Part shown: positions 1 through 9,110 of the stretch, piece after piece
How the letters are laid out: every line of letters starts with the position of its first letter
Numbering within the stretch: the first letter of the stretch is position 1
From: Aquimarina muelleri DSM 19832
Lineage (GTDB): Bacteria > Bacteroidota > Bacteroidia > Flavobacteriales > Flavobacteriaceae
Assembly (NCBI RefSeq): GCF_000430665.1
Contig: NZ_AUML01000034.1
Span: 1 to 64,000, forward strand
Reading direction: 5' to 3'
Length of the DNA: 64,000 bases
The notes under the pieces: generated by a model
The model's database searches: none
Seen by the model: only the letters and a program-made list of their open reading frames with translations
Told to the model about the DNA's origin: nothing
Translations under genes and position numbers: made by a program

Positions 1-336
1 AAGGATATATTTCCAAAGAGTTAGCCAACTTACTCTTTGATCAAGGCTTACACCTAGTAACAGGTATTAGAAACAATATGAAAAATGTATTAATGACACT
101 AAGAGATAAAATATTGCTTCGCAAAAGATCAGTTATAGAAACTATCAATGATCAACTTAAAAACATCGCTCAAGCTGAACATTCCAGACACAGAAGTTTT
201 GGAAATTTCATCACTAATTTAGTGGCTAGTCTAATAGCATACTCCTTTCAAGAAAAGAAACCAAGTATCAAATTTGAAACACAAAAATCTGAACAATTGA
301 CTCTTTTCTGTTAAATCCTTACGTCGAACTCAGGTT
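1..336 (+). mobile_element. Right end of an IS982-family insertion sequence (cut by window edge)
   Basis: The window opens inside an IS982-type transposase gene. About 20 bases after its stop codon the sequence reads ACGTCGAACTCAGGT, whose reverse complement ACCTGAGTTCGACGT looks like an IS982-family terminal inverted repeat. I therefore place the right end near 336. The left end lies outside the window, so neither the matching repeat nor the target duplication can be seen. The exact boundary is an inference. Confidence 0.7.
3..314 (+). CDS. IS982-family transposase, C-terminal part
   Basis: The reading frame is open from base 3, before any start codon, so this is the C-terminal 103 residues of a longer protein. 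The segments [25 protein letters not shown] [27 protein letters not shown] and [11 protein letters not shown] are the conserved C-terminal part of the IS982 DDE transposase, including the late catalytic Glu in the [13 protein letters not shown] helix. It would catalyse cut-and-paste movement of the element. It ends in a short hydrophilic tail and shows no internal stop, so this part looks intact. Activity cannot be judged without the upstream half. Confidence 0.88.
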   Translation, partial: GYISKELANLLFDQGLHLVTGIRNNMKNVLMTLRDKILLRKRSVIETINDQLKNIAQAEHSRHRSFGNFITNLVASLIAYSFQEKKPSIKFETQKSEQLTLFC

Positions 337-337
337 A

Positions 338-472
338 CAATTATTCCGAAGAGGAATTCTAGGAATTTTAAGTAAAGTAGAAATAGATAGTAAGGATCAA
401 GTATTAACAGAACATTTAAAAAATGTATATAAATTGTTGGACTGCATGTCTGTGATAAAGCAATCTGTGTGA
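338..472 (+). pseudogene. Remnant reading frame interrupted by the IS element
   Basis: Immediately past the presumed IS end a frame stays open for about 44 codons with no start codon of its own and stops at 470-472. The translation (QLFRRGILGILSKVEIDSKD, then a helical segment ending in LLDCMSVIKQSV) is amphipathic and protein-like. I do not recognise the family. The simplest reading is the 3' stump of a gene disrupted by the insertion. Confidence 0.4.
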
Positions 473-527
473 TATTTATCTAAAAAAGAAAACTAAGTTT
501 ATGAAAACATTAAAAAAAATAGTAAAT

Positions 528-544
528 TTGTCATATAACGACAA
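528..544. promoter_or_regulatory. Inverted repeat TTGTC-N7-GACAA upstream of XRE gene
   Basis: A perfect 5-base inverted repeat with a 7-base spacer (ATATAAC) ends 5 bases before the ATG of the XRE regulator at 550. Small XRE regulators usually bind such sites in their own promoters, so this is a candidate autoregulatory operator. The half-sites are short, so chance cannot be excluded. Confidence 0.35.
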
Positions 545-549
545 GTCAA

Positions 550-855
550 ATGAAAGAAACTTTTGGAGAGTATATCAAAATGCATAGGATAAACAAAGGA
601 TTAACCTTAACTCAATTGGCAGCTCAATTAGATTTAGATTCTGCAAATTTGAGTAAAATTGAAAACGGAAAACGTGATTTTGATCAAAAAAGACTCTCTA
701 AATTGGCAGAGGTTTTTGATTTAAGTGCTAAGGAAGTAGAAGAGGAGTATGTAAGCGATCTCCTTGCAAAGCAAATTTATGAAATGGATTGCTCTACCGA
801 ATTGCTTAAAGTTGCAGAAGAAAAAGCAGAATATCGCAGAACATTAAAAAAATAA
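550..855 (+). CDS. XRE-family helix-turn-helix regulator
   Basis: 101 residues. An HTH_3 domain spans about residues 6-62: GLTLTQLAAQLDLDSANLSK is the turn-helix part, followed by IENGKRDF. The C-terminal 35 residues are a charged helix. It resembles the small Bacteroidetes XRE proteins found beside cytosine methyltransferases and restriction systems, but no methyltransferase is next to it here. The IS insertion just upstream may have removed its partner. Likely a DNA-binding repressor, possibly controlling itself through the inverted repeat at 528-544. Confidence 0.85.
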   Translation: MKETFGEYIKMHRINKGLTLTQLAAQLDLDSANLSKIENGKRDFDQKRLSKLAEVFDLSAKEVEEEYVSDLLAKQIYEMDCSTELLKVAEEKAEYRRTLKK

Positions 856-1162
856 TATTTTTCGCAGATTAAAGGTATTCATACCACAGGTTTAAATTGC
901 ACTTCCTACCCTTGCAATCCTGTTAATTTGTTAGTTTTTAATTATATAGTGGGAGAAATCCTATAATATAGATTAATAAAGAGAAAGCTAAGGATGTAAT
1001 TTTTTATACTAGCTTTTAATTCGATAAAAATATATACCCGCTTCTTTTATGAAGATAGCACTTGGTATTGCATTTATAGATTTACTAAAAATGCATGCTT
1101 TAGCAAAGGCCGGGAACTACACTAATTTTATAAGACCATTGTAAACCAAAAAAAATGCACCT
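856..1162. other. Gene-poor spacer, possible 31-codon ORF
   Basis: No gene longer than 60 codons. One short plus-strand frame, ATG at 1049 to stop at 1144, encodes 31 residues beginning MKIALGIAFIDLLKMHALAK. It has no recognisable family and could be a gene remnant. No convincing hairpin is present. Confidence 0.4.
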
Positions 1163-1510
1163 ATGAAAATAGAGTTAGAGGCTCGGGATTTTCCGAAATT
1201 TAAATTATCGACAAATCAGGATTTGATTTTGTTTCTTATTAAAAATGAATTGTTAAGTACTAGATTCTTAAATCAATTAGAGTCGATAGGTTTTGACACT
1301 TCTTCTTTTGGTATCGACCTTAGTATTGTGATTTTATCCTTAATGGGGTTTGAAAATCGAACAGATAGTTTTTGGGAATGGTATTATACAAATTTAGAAG
1401 CCTATGTTTTTAAAATAAACACACCAGATTATGAGGTTGTAAATTCAACTGCTTTTGATTTTTATATAGTGTTAAAAACTAAGTTAAAAGAAGAACAAAA
1501 GAAGGGGTGA
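1163..1510 (+). CDS. Hypothetical protein, 115 aa
   Basis: I do not recognise this protein. It is 115 residues, with no signal peptide or membrane segment. It begins MKIELEARDFPKF, has a hydrophobic core around SFGIDLSIVILSLMGFEN and an aromatic patch DSFWEWYYTNLEAY, and ends in a lysine-rich tail. The composition suggests a small soluble alpha-helical protein. It stands alone, about 300 bases from the XRE gene and 250 bases from the convergent GH3 gene. The nearby IS end suggests accessory DNA. Confidence 0.55.
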   Translation: MKIELEARDFPKFKLSTNQDLILFLIKNELLSTRFLNQLESIGFDTSSFGIDLSIVILSLMGFENRTDSFWEWYYTNLEAYVFKINTPDYEVVNSTAFDFYIVLKTKLKEEQKKG

Positions 1511-1758
1511 TATCCTTTTAATATACTTTTTAATAGGGGTTTATTGTTCTGGTATTTTATCTGTAATTGTTGTATTTACTATTTTTTGTTTCTATAATTT
1601 GTGTGAAACTCTTAAGTTATTCTTGATATGGTTATGTTTTATTGATTCCTATGTTTTTGTGTATTTGTGATTTTTTTAATTCTATGATAATTTAGTATTA
1701 AAAACAAACTGGTCATGATAAGCAGAAGGCAGATGTTACAATAAATTTATAGCGCAAT

Positions 1759-2865
1759 TTATTGTATTACTCCTGCACAAATTTTTAAACGTAATATTTT
1801 TTTTACGGATTGCATTACTTGTTTTTTATAAGCGGCATCCGTTTTTATTTCAGAAAGAATAGTATTAATGGTATTTATTTCATTTTGTGGCATTAGGATT
1901 AGATCACAACCTGCTTTGGATGCTAAAAGAGGTGCGTTATCAAGAATAGTGACAGCTTTCATAATATTCATAGCATCTGATATAATAACGCCTTTAAACC
2001 CCATCTTTTGTTTTAATAAACCAGTTATGATATTTTTAGAACAACTTGAAGGTAACCCATTAGTGTCGTACTCTTTATTGTTTTTAATAGTAATATGAGC
2101 AATCATGATGGATAGAACTCCATCTTCGATTATTTTTTTATAATTATCCACTTCTTGTAGATCTCCATCAATATATACACTTTGTTTGTGGGTGTCTCCT
2201 TTTACAAGACCATGTCCAGGAAAATGTTTAGCAGTAGCAATAATACCACCTTCTTGAGTACATTTTATGAATTGATTAGCTAAATGAATTACAGTGTCTT
2301 TATCGCTACCATAACTTCGGGATTTAATTGCTTCGTTACTAGAGCTAACATCTAATACAGGTGCATAATTATGGTGTACACCAATATCCCTTAGTTCACG
2401 ATTTATAATATTTACAACAGAATCAGATTGTGCATCGTTTTTAATATCAATCGTTTTACCAACATCTTTAGCGCCTTTAATTCTACTTGCAAATAGACTA
2501 GGTTCTGCATCCATACTAAATAACAAAGGGATCGTTTTATTTTTGGAGCTAATATCATTAAGAGCAGTTATATCCTCTGTATGTTTTTGCTTATTACCTT
2601 TTAGGTAAACCACTCCTCCAATAGCATCTTGCATTGCTAATTTTTTTACCGTTGCTTCTGATTTGCCAATTTCACCACCAGAGGTAATAATCATTTGGGC
2701 TACCTTTTGTCGATCAGTTAATGTGTTAAAAATAGAATCTACTGTAAATTCTAATTCAGAATCATAATTATAAAAGTCCTGTAAGTTAAATTTTGGAGCT
2801 TTTTGAGCATAATTGCTTATGGATATTAGAAAGGCAAAAAACGTTAATCTAAAAAAATAATTCAT
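1759..2865 (-). CDS. Exported GH3-family glycosidase, NagZ-like
   Basis: 368 residues with an N-terminal signal peptide (about 1-20, ending SNYAQ). The glycoside hydrolase 3 N-terminal barrel fills the rest. KHFPGHG at 203-209 followed by DTH at 214-216 is the NagZ-type loop, whose Asp-His pair acts as the general acid/base. The Asp of IISDAM (D297) is the expected nucleophile. The C-terminal GH3 domain is absent, as in NagZ. Likely a beta-N-acetylhexosaminidase acting on peptidoglycan-derived or other amino-sugar glycosides in the periplasm. It is the last gene of a minus-strand run starting at gpsA, 106 bases after the sulfurtransferase. Substrate is inferred from the loop motif only. Confidence 0.85.
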   Translation of the reverse strand: MNYFFRLTFFAFLISISNYAQKAPKFNLQDFYNYDSELEFTVDSIFNTLTDRQKVAQMIITSGGEIGKSEATVKKLAMQDAIGGVVYLKGNKQKHTEDITALNDISSKNKTIPLLFSMDAEPSLFASRIKGAKDVGKTIDIKNDAQSDSVVNIINRELRDIGVHHNYAPVLDVSSSNEAIKSRSYGSDKDTVIHLANQFIKCTQEGGIIATAKHFPGHGLVKGDTHKQSVYIDGDLQEVDNYKKIIEDGVLSIMIAHITIKNNKEYDTNGLPSSCSKNIITGLLKQKMGFKGVIISDAMNIMKAVTILDNAPLLASKAGCDLILMPQNEINTINTILSEIKTDAAYKKQVMQSVKKILRLKICAGVIQ

Positions 2866-2971
2866 ATACTAAATAATTCAAAATTTTAAATGTAAAATAG
2901 GAAAGCAACAAATTTCAATACTTTTATGGTTATCTACCAGATCCATTGCTTTATATTTTTTGGTATTATAT

Positions 2972-3817
2972 TTAACACTGTATAGGTACTCTATCAAGTT
3001 GTCCCCATTCGCTCCAAGATCCATCATAAACAGATATTTTGTGGTATTCTGCTATTTCTGCGGCAAGCATTATAATACAGGCTGTAATTCCTGATCCACA
3101 GGTAAATATAAGTTCTTTATTATCTATATTATAATTTTTAAAAACCTCTTGTAATTCAGTATGGGTTTTCATTTTGTTTTTGTCTAACACCATAGTATAT
3201 GGCAAGTTTACAGAGTTAGGTATATGACCTCCTTTAAGGCTTTTTCTTGGTTCTGGCTCTTTTGCAATAAATCTGCCATGAGACCGAGCATCTATAGTAA
3301 GTGAATTTTCATTATCGATTTCAATTAATACAGTATTTGCAGTGGTAACTAGACTTGGTGTATAATTCGCCTTAAAGTTTCCGTAATTATATTCTGTTTT
3401 ATTTTCTGGTTCGCATGGTAATTTAGCATTATGCCAAGCAGGTAACCCTCCGTTTAGTACCGCAACGTTTTGATGCCCCATTGCTTTGAACATCCACCAA
3501 GCTCTTGGGCTTGAGTAAATACCCAGAGTATCATAAATTATTATTTTATGATGTGAGCTTATGCCTAATTTTCTACACTCTTCAGAAAAATCATCTGGAG
3601 AGGGAAGCATATTTGGTATATTGGTATTTTTATCTGAAAATGAATTTTTTAAGTCAAAAAAACGAGCTCCTTTTATTTTGAGATCCAATTTTTGGAGATT
3701 CTCTTTAGAGGTTACTTTTTTAATAGAAGCATCAAGAATTATCAAGTCTGGATGATCTAAATGTTCAGCAAGCCAATCAATAGAGACAACAGGATTTGCT
3801 ATTTTTAATGTTTTCAT
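2972..3817 (-). CDS. sseA: Sulfurtransferase with two rhodanese domains
   Basis: 281 residues, two rhodanese domains in tandem (about 10-130 and 165-275), the usual size for thiosulfate or 3-mercaptopyruvate sulfurtransferase. The active-site loop in domain 2 reads TCGSGITAC with the catalytic Cys at about 240. CGSG[VI]TA is typical of 3-mercaptopyruvate enzymes, whereas thiosulfate rhodaneses have CRKGVT. Domain 1 lacks a Cys in the matching loop and is structural. Cytosolic. It lies 18 bases downstream of the NTF2-like gene, so probably co-transcribed. Confidence 0.87.
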   Translation of the reverse strand: MKTLKIANPVVSIDWLAEHLDHPDLIILDASIKKVTSKENLQKLDLKIKGARFFDLKNSFSDKNTNIPNMLPSPDDFSEECRKLGISSHHKIIIYDTLGIYSSPRAWWMFKAMGHQNVAVLNGGLPAWHNAKLPCEPENKTEYNYGNFKANYTPSLVTTANTVLIEIDNENSLTIDARSHGRFIAKEPEPRKSLKGGHIPNSVNLPYTMVLDKNKMKTHTELQEVFKNYNIDNKELIFTCGSGITACIIMLAAEIAEYHKISVYDGSWSEWGQLDRVPIQC

Positions 3818-3835
3818 AAATTATAAATTTTGAAA

Positions 3836-4291
3836 TCAGGAAGCCATAAACTTATCTAGCATTTTATTAGTTTGCCCTATTAGTTTTTTCTTAAAAAAGC
3901 CAGTGCCTCCTAGTAATACGCCTTTCCATCCCAGAGCTTGAGAAGCCCATTTATGTAGGTTAAAATGATCTATATGTTTTATAATTTTACCATCTTTAAA
4001 TTCAAATTGTGCATCTATTTTATTATGAACAGACTTCCCTGTTTTGCTAAAAGTATACCATGCCTCCCAATGTGCAGATCCATTATGATTATTGGCTTTT
4101 ATTAGCGAGAATTCTACTTTAAAGTTTTGTGCATTTTTACAAAGCATCTGCCACATCGCTTTTGCTTTGTCTCCTTTTAATTTTCCGAAAGCTGGATCTT
4201 TAAAAACCACATCATCATGATAACAAGAGATCATGGTTTTAGCATCTCTGTTATTTAATGCAGTATAGAATTTTTCAATAAGATTTTCCAT
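3836..4291 (-). CDS. NTF2-like (SnoaL-type) protein
   Basis: 151 residues with the SnoaL/NTF2 cone-fold pattern: N-terminal helix LIEKFYTALNNRDAKTMISC, then YHDDVVFKDPAFGKLKG, then strands ending in HIDHFNLHKWASQALGW. Such proteins are small-ligand binding or isomerase folds, and the substrate cannot be read from sequence. The C-terminal tail is basic. Located 31 bases after gpsA and 18 bases before the sulfurtransferase on the same strand. Confidence 0.78.
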   Translation of the reverse strand: MENLIEKFYTALNNRDAKTMISCYHDDVVFKDPAFGKLKGDKAKAMWQMLCKNAQNFKVEFSLIKANNHNGSAHWEAWYTFSKTGKSVHNKIDAQFEFKDGKIIKHIDHFNLHKWASQALGWKGVLLGGTGFFKKKLIGQTNKMLDKFMAS

Positions 4292-4322
4292 AAGATTCGT
4301 AATAAAATAAAGATAGGTATAA

Positions 4323-5318
4323 TTAATCTAGCTTATCGGTAAGTTTTTTAAATACTTTTTTTGGGTCTTTATTTTCATACAAAACATCATGTACAGCATC
4401 AATTATAGGGGTTCTTGTTGTTCTTGTTGCATCGAGTTCATAAGCAGTTTTGGCGGCATAGTATCCTTCTGCAATCATACTCATTTCCATTTGTGCACTT
4501 TTTACGGTGTATCCTTTACCAATCATGTTACCAAACATTCTATTTCTCGAAAAAGTAGAATATCCAGTTACTAATAAATCTCCCAAATAGGCAGAATCAT
4601 TAATGTTACGTTTCATTTTATGCACTTTTTTAATAAAACGTTTCATTTCGCGAATGGCATTACTCATCAATACACTCTGAAAATTATCACCATAACCTAA
4701 ACCATGAGCAATACCAGCGGCTACAGAATAAATATTTTTGAGTACCGCGGCATATTCTGTACCGATAATATCATCACTAGTTTTACATTTAATATAATCG
4801 CTACTTAGGCAATTAGCCATTATTTTAGCTTTTTCTTCATCATTAGAAGCAATAGTAAGGTAAGATAAACGCTCTAGAGCAACTTCTTCGGCATGGCAAG
4901 GCCCTGTAATTATACCAATGTTGTCGAAAGGGATATCATATTTGTCATGAAAGTGCTCTCCAACAATAAGTCCAGTTTCAGGAACAATACCTTTAATTGC
5001 AGAAAAAATAACTTTATCTTTTAAAGAAGCGGTAAGTTTTTGTAGTTCGCTATTTAGAAATGCAGATGGGATTGCGAAAATTAGATAATCAGCATTATTT
5101 ACTGCTTCATTAATATCATTAGTTAGTTTTAGTTGATCGAGTTTAAATTCGACGGAACTTAAATAGTTAGGATTATGCTGTTGCCTTTTAATATGTTCTA
5201 AAGCATATGCACTTCGCATATACCATCCTACTTCGTTAAGGTTTTCGGTCAACATCTTAACGATGGCAGTTGCCCAGCTACCACCTCCTAATACTGCTAA
5301 TTTTGGCTTTTTTTCCAT
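4323..5318 (-). CDS. gpsA: Glycerol-3-phosphate dehydrogenase [NAD(P)+]
   Basis: 331 residues. Reduces dihydroxyacetone phosphate to sn-glycerol 3-phosphate for phospholipid synthesis in the cytosol. The N-terminal Rossmann motif LAVLGGGSWATAI (about 8-20), the GPCHAEEV segment and the catalytic-domain signature AVLKNIYSVAAGIAHGLGYG are all GpsA hallmarks. Length is normal for the family. It heads a minus-strand run with the NTF2-like, sulfurtransferase and GH3 genes and is divergent from the lipoprotein at 5441. Confidence 0.95.
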   Translation of the reverse strand: MEKKPKLAVLGGGSWATAIVKMLTENLNEVGWYMRSAYALEHIKRQQHNPNYLSSVEFKLDQLKLTNDINEAVNNADYLIFAIPSAFLNSELQKLTASLKDKVIFSAIKGIVPETGLIVGEHFHDKYDIPFDNIGIITGPCHAEEVALERLSYLTIASNDEEKAKIMANCLSSDYIKCKTSDDIIGTEYAAVLKNIYSVAAGIAHGLGYGDNFQSVLMSNAIREMKRFIKKVHKMKRNINDSAYLGDLLVTGYSTFSRNRMFGNMIGKGYTVKSAQMEMSMIAEGYYAAKTAYELDATRTTRTPIIDAVHDVLYENKDPKKVFKKLTDKLD

Positions 5319-5440
5319 AAAAGAGATTATGGCTCAAAAATAAGCAAAATAGACATCAAATTAAAAACCTCATAACTAGTGTTTTAAAATTTTGGCATAC
5401 GTTTTGGTTTGTTAAAAATGAAATTGAAAACACACAGCGT

Positions 5441-6385
5441 ATGAAAACGATAAAATTATTTTCGATTATTTTTTTAACCTCATTATTATTAACTTCTTGT
5501 GTAGAAGAGGTTATTATAGAAGAAGATGTATACATCGAACCACAACCGTTTGTTAATTCAAACACAGGAATGAGCCTTGGTACTTTGTTAAATATGTACG
5601 AGATATGGTATGTAGATATTGAACGTACGCAAGGTAATGTAGAGATTCCTTTTTTACAAAAAGCATTTACAGTTTCTTTTAAAAACGGTACTTTCTTTGC
5701 AAATAATAATTTGGTAGGGATGGGAAACAATGGTAATGGTTTTGGATTGGATGTTGGTATTTATGACCTATTTAGAAAGGAAGTGGATATTACTCATGAT
5801 ATTGATGGAAAATATACGTTTCAGGTTACTCAATTTTCGAATAATGAAATACAGCTATATGATATCCATTCACAAACGAGTTATTATCTAATTGGATACC
5901 AGCGTAACAACTTTGATTATGATAGAGTGTTTTATGATAATATCCATTATTTTCTTCAGGAATATAAAACTTGGGAAAAAGTATTTACAAGTGAATATGG
6001 AGTGTTAAATGAATTTGATAATGAAAATTATTTAAAATTCTCTTATCATGGATCTGGAGAAAATTTTAAAAGTTCTCAGGACGCTTTCGGAACTCCAATC
6101 CAGAATATTTTTTATGATTATACAGGTCATTATGAAATAAGAAATGTTATTAACACTTTTGATAAGAAAACTTTAACACTTGATTACGATTACTTGGGCA
6201 ATGAATTCTTTGAATTGTCCGTTATAAATGATAATACAATTGAATTGTTTCATCCAGCGTCTAAAACAGTCTACCAATTTATTGGAAGAGGCTATATACA
6301 GTTTAAAAGCTCGGAAAATGAAAAGGCAACCCAGAGCAATAAAAAAAGATTTAAAAAAGCAGATTTTATAAAGCTTTCAAAATAA
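5441..6385 (+). CDS. Hypothetical lipoprotein, 314 aa
   Basis: Signal sequence of about 19 residues with lipobox LLTSC, followed by a Val/Glu/Ile-rich acidic linker (VEEVIIEEDVYIEP). The body is rich in aromatic residues and Asn, with beta-strand character. Two segments resemble each other (around WYVDIERTQGNVEIPFLQKAFTVSF and YHGSGENF...IRNVINTF), suggesting an internal domain repeat. It ends in a basic tail. No family recognised. Divergent from gpsA and followed by a strong terminator, so transcribed alone. Confidence 0.75.
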   Translation: MKTIKLFSIIFLTSLLLTSCVEEVIIEEDVYIEPQPFVNSNTGMSLGTLLNMYEIWYVDIERTQGNVEIPFLQKAFTVSFKNGTFFANNNLVGMGNNGNGFGLDVGIYDLFRKEVDITHDIDGKYTFQVTQFSNNEIQLYDIHSQTSYYLIGYQRNNFDYDRVFYDNIHYFLQEYKTWEKVFTSEYGVLNEFDNENYLKFSYHGSGENFKSSQDAFGTPIQNIFYDYTGHYEIRNVINTFDKKTLTLDYDYLGNEFFELSVINDNTIELFHPASKTVYQFIGRGYIQFKSSENEKATQSNKKRFKKADFIKLSK

Positions 6386-6437
6386 AAGTAAATACTACTT
6401 AAATAATAAAAACTTTTTGGTTGGTTATTTAGTTGGG

Positions 6438-6481
6438 AATCGCTCTACAAGAGAAATCTTGTCTGAGCGATTTCTTTTTTT
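6438..6481 (+). terminator. Rho-independent terminator after lipoprotein gene
   Basis: AATCGCTC (6438-6445) pairs with GAGCGATT (6465-6472) and the inner ACAAGA pairs with TCTTGT around a GAAA tetraloop. Only short internal mismatches occur. A T-rich run follows directly. It closes the lipoprotein transcript. Confidence 0.88.
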
Positions 6482-6778
6482 AGATATCAAGAGTCTATTT
6501 TGATCTAGAAAGGTATTTAAAACTTAAATCTATTTTTGAATAATTTTTCAGAATCAATTCTGTATTTTTATAAATAGAACAATACTAATCCTATTATAGA
6601 GAAAAAAGCTTTTTAGAAAAAAGCAATCAATTTAATTTGTAAAACTTTAGTTTAGTGTAAAATTGATTTTTTTTAAATAGGTATTTAGTGAAATTATTCA
6701 AAATCAACCTAAGAATCAATCAAAATTTAATTTATCTCTAAAACACAGTATCTTTACCTTTTCAAAAGTAATAAATAG
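6482..6778. other. A+T-rich leader region of the ALDH gene
   Basis: No ORF. The stretch before the ALDH start is very A+T-rich. The octamer TATCTTTA at 6748-6755 is close to the Bacteroidetes -7 element TAnnTTTG and lies 23 bases before the ATG, but no clear -33 TTG at normal spacing accompanies it. I regard it as a weak promoter candidate. Confidence 0.35.
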
Positions 6779-8332
6779 ATGGCAACAGCAATATTAGATT
6801 TCGGAATTAAAGAAGCACTAAAACAACTAGGTGTTTCTGAACACAATAAAGGAACTTCAACTGGATTAAATTGGTTTTCTTCAAAAGAAACAATCGCGTC
6901 ATATTCCCCGGTAGATGGAGAATTAATTGGTAAAGTAGAAATGACTACGTTAGCAGATTATGAAAATGTAATTCAAACTGCAACTGAAGCATTTAAAGAA
7001 TGGAAAATAAAGCCAGCACCACTGCGCGGAGAGATTGTAAGACAATTTGGTGAAGAATTGCGGAAGCAAAAAGAAGCACTAGGTAAACTAGTTTCTTATG
7101 AAATGGGTAAATCTTATCAAGAAGGTTTGGGTGAGGTACAAGAGATGATAGATATTTGTGATTTTGCAGTAGGTTTATCTAGGCAATTACATGGTTTAAC
7201 AATGCACTCAGAACGTCCTGGTCATAGAATGTATGAGCAGTATCATCCAATGGGGATCGTAGGAATAATTTCTGCATTTAATTTTCCTGTTGCAGTATGG
7301 GCATGGAATACCGCATTAGCATGGATTTGTGGAGATGTATGTGTTTGGAAACCTAGTGAAAAAACACCTCTTTGTGGGATTGCTTGTCAAAATATTATAG
7401 CAAAAGTTTTAAAAGATAATAACCTGCCAGAAGGAATTTCTTGTTTGATTAATGGAGATTACAAAGTAGGAGAAATGATGACTACAGATAAGAGAATTCC
7501 TTTAATATCTGCAACCGGCTCTACCAGAATGGGTAAAATAGTTGGAGCAACGGTAGGACAACGTTTAGGGAAATCACTTTTAGAATTAGGAGGTAACAAT
7601 GCAATTATTGTTACACCAGATGCAGATATCAAAATGACAGTGATAGGAGCAGTGTTTGGAGCAGTAGGAACTGCAGGGCAACGTTGTACATCGACACGTC
7701 GATTAATTATTCATGAATCTATATATGATAAAGTAAAAAACGCAGTAGTTGCTGCTTATGGACAATTAAGAATTGGAAATCCTTTGGATGAAAATAATCA
7801 TGTGGGCCCATTAATTGATACCGATGCAGTAAAAGGATATCAAAATGCTTTACAGAAAGTAGTAGAAGAAGGAGGAAATATCGTAGTAGAAGGAGGTGTA
7901 CTTTCTGGAGAAGGATATGAAAGTGGATGTTATGTAAAACCAGCTATAGCCGAAGCTAATAATAGCTTTGAGATTGTACAACATGAAACATTTGCTCCAG
8001 TATTATATCTTTTGAAGTATAACGGAGATGTAGAAAATGCTATTGAAGTTCAAAATGGAGTAACTCAGGGATTATCTTCTGCAATTATGACAAATAATTT
8101 GCGTGAAGCAGAACGTTTCTTATCTCATGCTGGTTCGGATTGCGGAATTGCTAATGTAAATATTGGCACTTCTGGAGCAGAGATAGGAGGTGCATTTGGT
8201 GGTGAAAAAGAAACAGGTGGAGGTCGTGAATCAGGATCTGATGCTTGGAAAGTATATATGCGTCGCCAAACAAATACGATAAACTATACCACAGAGTTGC
8301 CTTTGGCACAAGGAATTAAATTTGATCTATAA
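6779..8332 (+). CDS. amaB: ALDH7-type aldehyde dehydrogenase (alpha-aminoadipic semialdehyde / P6C dehydrogenase)
   Basis: 517 residues, full-length aldehyde dehydrogenase. The catalytic Cys is C303 in GQRCTSTRR, and the general base Glu is E269 in LLELGGNNA. The N-terminus, the LNWFSSKETIASYSPVDGE segment and the GGAFGGEKETGGGRESGSDAW stretch are characteristic of the ALDH7/antiquitin branch, which oxidises alpha-aminoadipic semialdehyde (in equilibrium with piperideine-6-carboxylate) to alpha-aminoadipate in lysine catabolism. Cytosolic. Single gene between two terminators. The subfamily assignment is firm; the physiological substrate is inferred. Confidence 0.9.
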   Translation: MATAILDFGIKEALKQLGVSEHNKGTSTGLNWFSSKETIASYSPVDGELIGKVEMTTLADYENVIQTATEAFKEWKIKPAPLRGEIVRQFGEELRKQKEALGKLVSYEMGKSYQEGLGEVQEMIDICDFAVGLSRQLHGLTMHSERPGHRMYEQYHPMGIVGIISAFNFPVAVWAWNTALAWICGDVCVWKPSEKTPLCGIACQNIIAKVLKDNNLPEGISCLINGDYKVGEMMTTDKRIPLISATGSTRMGKIVGATVGQRLGKSLLELGGNNAIIVTPDADIKMTVIGAVFGAVGTAGQRCTSTRRLIIHESIYDKVKNAVVAAYGQLRIGNPLDENNHVGPLIDTDAVKGYQNALQKVVEEGGNIVVEGGVLSGEGYESGCYVKPAIAEANNSFEIVQHETFAPVLYLLKYNGDVENAIEVQNGVTQGLSSAIMTNNLREAERFLSHAGSDCGIANVNIGTSGAEIGGAFGGEKETGGGRESGSDAWKVYMRRQTNTINYTTELPLAQGIKFDL

Positions 8333-8362
8333 CGCACATAATTTCTGAATTTTAAATTTAAT

Positions 8363-8397
8363 AAAAAAAGCATTCTTTTTTAGAATGCTTTTTTTAT
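8363..8397 (+). terminator. Terminator after ALDH gene
   Basis: AAAAAAAGCATTC and GAATGCTTTTTTT form a 13-base perfect stem with a TTTTTTA loop, starting about 30 bases after the ALDH stop. The A and T tracts on the two sides would allow function in both directions. Confidence 0.88.
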
Positions 8398-8556
8398 AGA
8401 CAACTTTTTAAAAATAACAAACGTTTATTTTTAAGATAAGCAACCTTACGATTTAATAAGCATCTTGTGTAAAGAACAATGTATTATTTTTGGTTTAAAA
8501 ACAAAAAAACCACATCAGTTCACAATAAATAATGTCGAAATAAAGTTACGAAACAT

Positions 8557-8925
8557 ATGAAAAAAACTTTAATACTCTTTTTATTACTTTTTTATGCTTG
8601 TAGTAATGATGACAGGACTCAAGATCCTGTATTATGCACAGAAGAGGCTAGACCAGGAATAGAAGTAACGGTAAAAGATACAGAAGATAATATGTTTCTG
8701 GTAAAAGATGTTACCGTTGTGGCTGTAGATAACGAATATAGAGAAACCCTTAAAAACGTATCAGGAACAAATATTTTTATCGGCGCATATGAAAGAACGG
8801 GAAATTATACAGTTGTAACTAATAAAACTAATTATGTTCAAGCCACCAGTGATTTAGTAATTGTGACCAAAGATGATTGCCATGTTATCACAAAAAGCAT
8901 AGAAGTTTTCTTGAATAAGAAATGA
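8557..8925 (+). CDS. Small lipoprotein, carboxypeptidase-regulatory-like fold
   Basis: 122 residues. Signal peptide with lipobox LFYAC (Cys at about residue 15). The mature part begins SNDDRTQDP and has a beta-sandwich look: PGIEVTVKD, LVKDVTVVAVD, then GNYTVVTNKTNYVQATSDLVIV, reminiscent of CarboxypepD_reg/DUF4198-like modules. One Cys pair (CTEEAR and DDCHV) may form a disulfide. Function unknown. Transcribed alone after the ALDH terminator. Confidence 0.7.
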   Translation: MKKTLILFLLLFYACSNDDRTQDPVLCTEEARPGIEVTVKDTEDNMFLVKDVTVVAVDNEYRETLKNVSGTNIFIGAYERTGNYTVVTNKTNYVQATSDLVIVTKDDCHVITKSIEVFLNKK

Positions 8926-9110
8926 TAAAAATGTTTTTTGGGATTATGTTTAGAGTTATTTATAAATAAGCTCAACTCAAAAAAGTTTAAAAGATATAAA
9001 CTGTTTCTATTTTTAGGTTTTTGTTCTAAAATCGTTTCTTTATTTCTTTAAAATACTTAATTGTATATTATTTATATTAGAAAAAACTAAAATATATATC
9101 AATAGATTTA

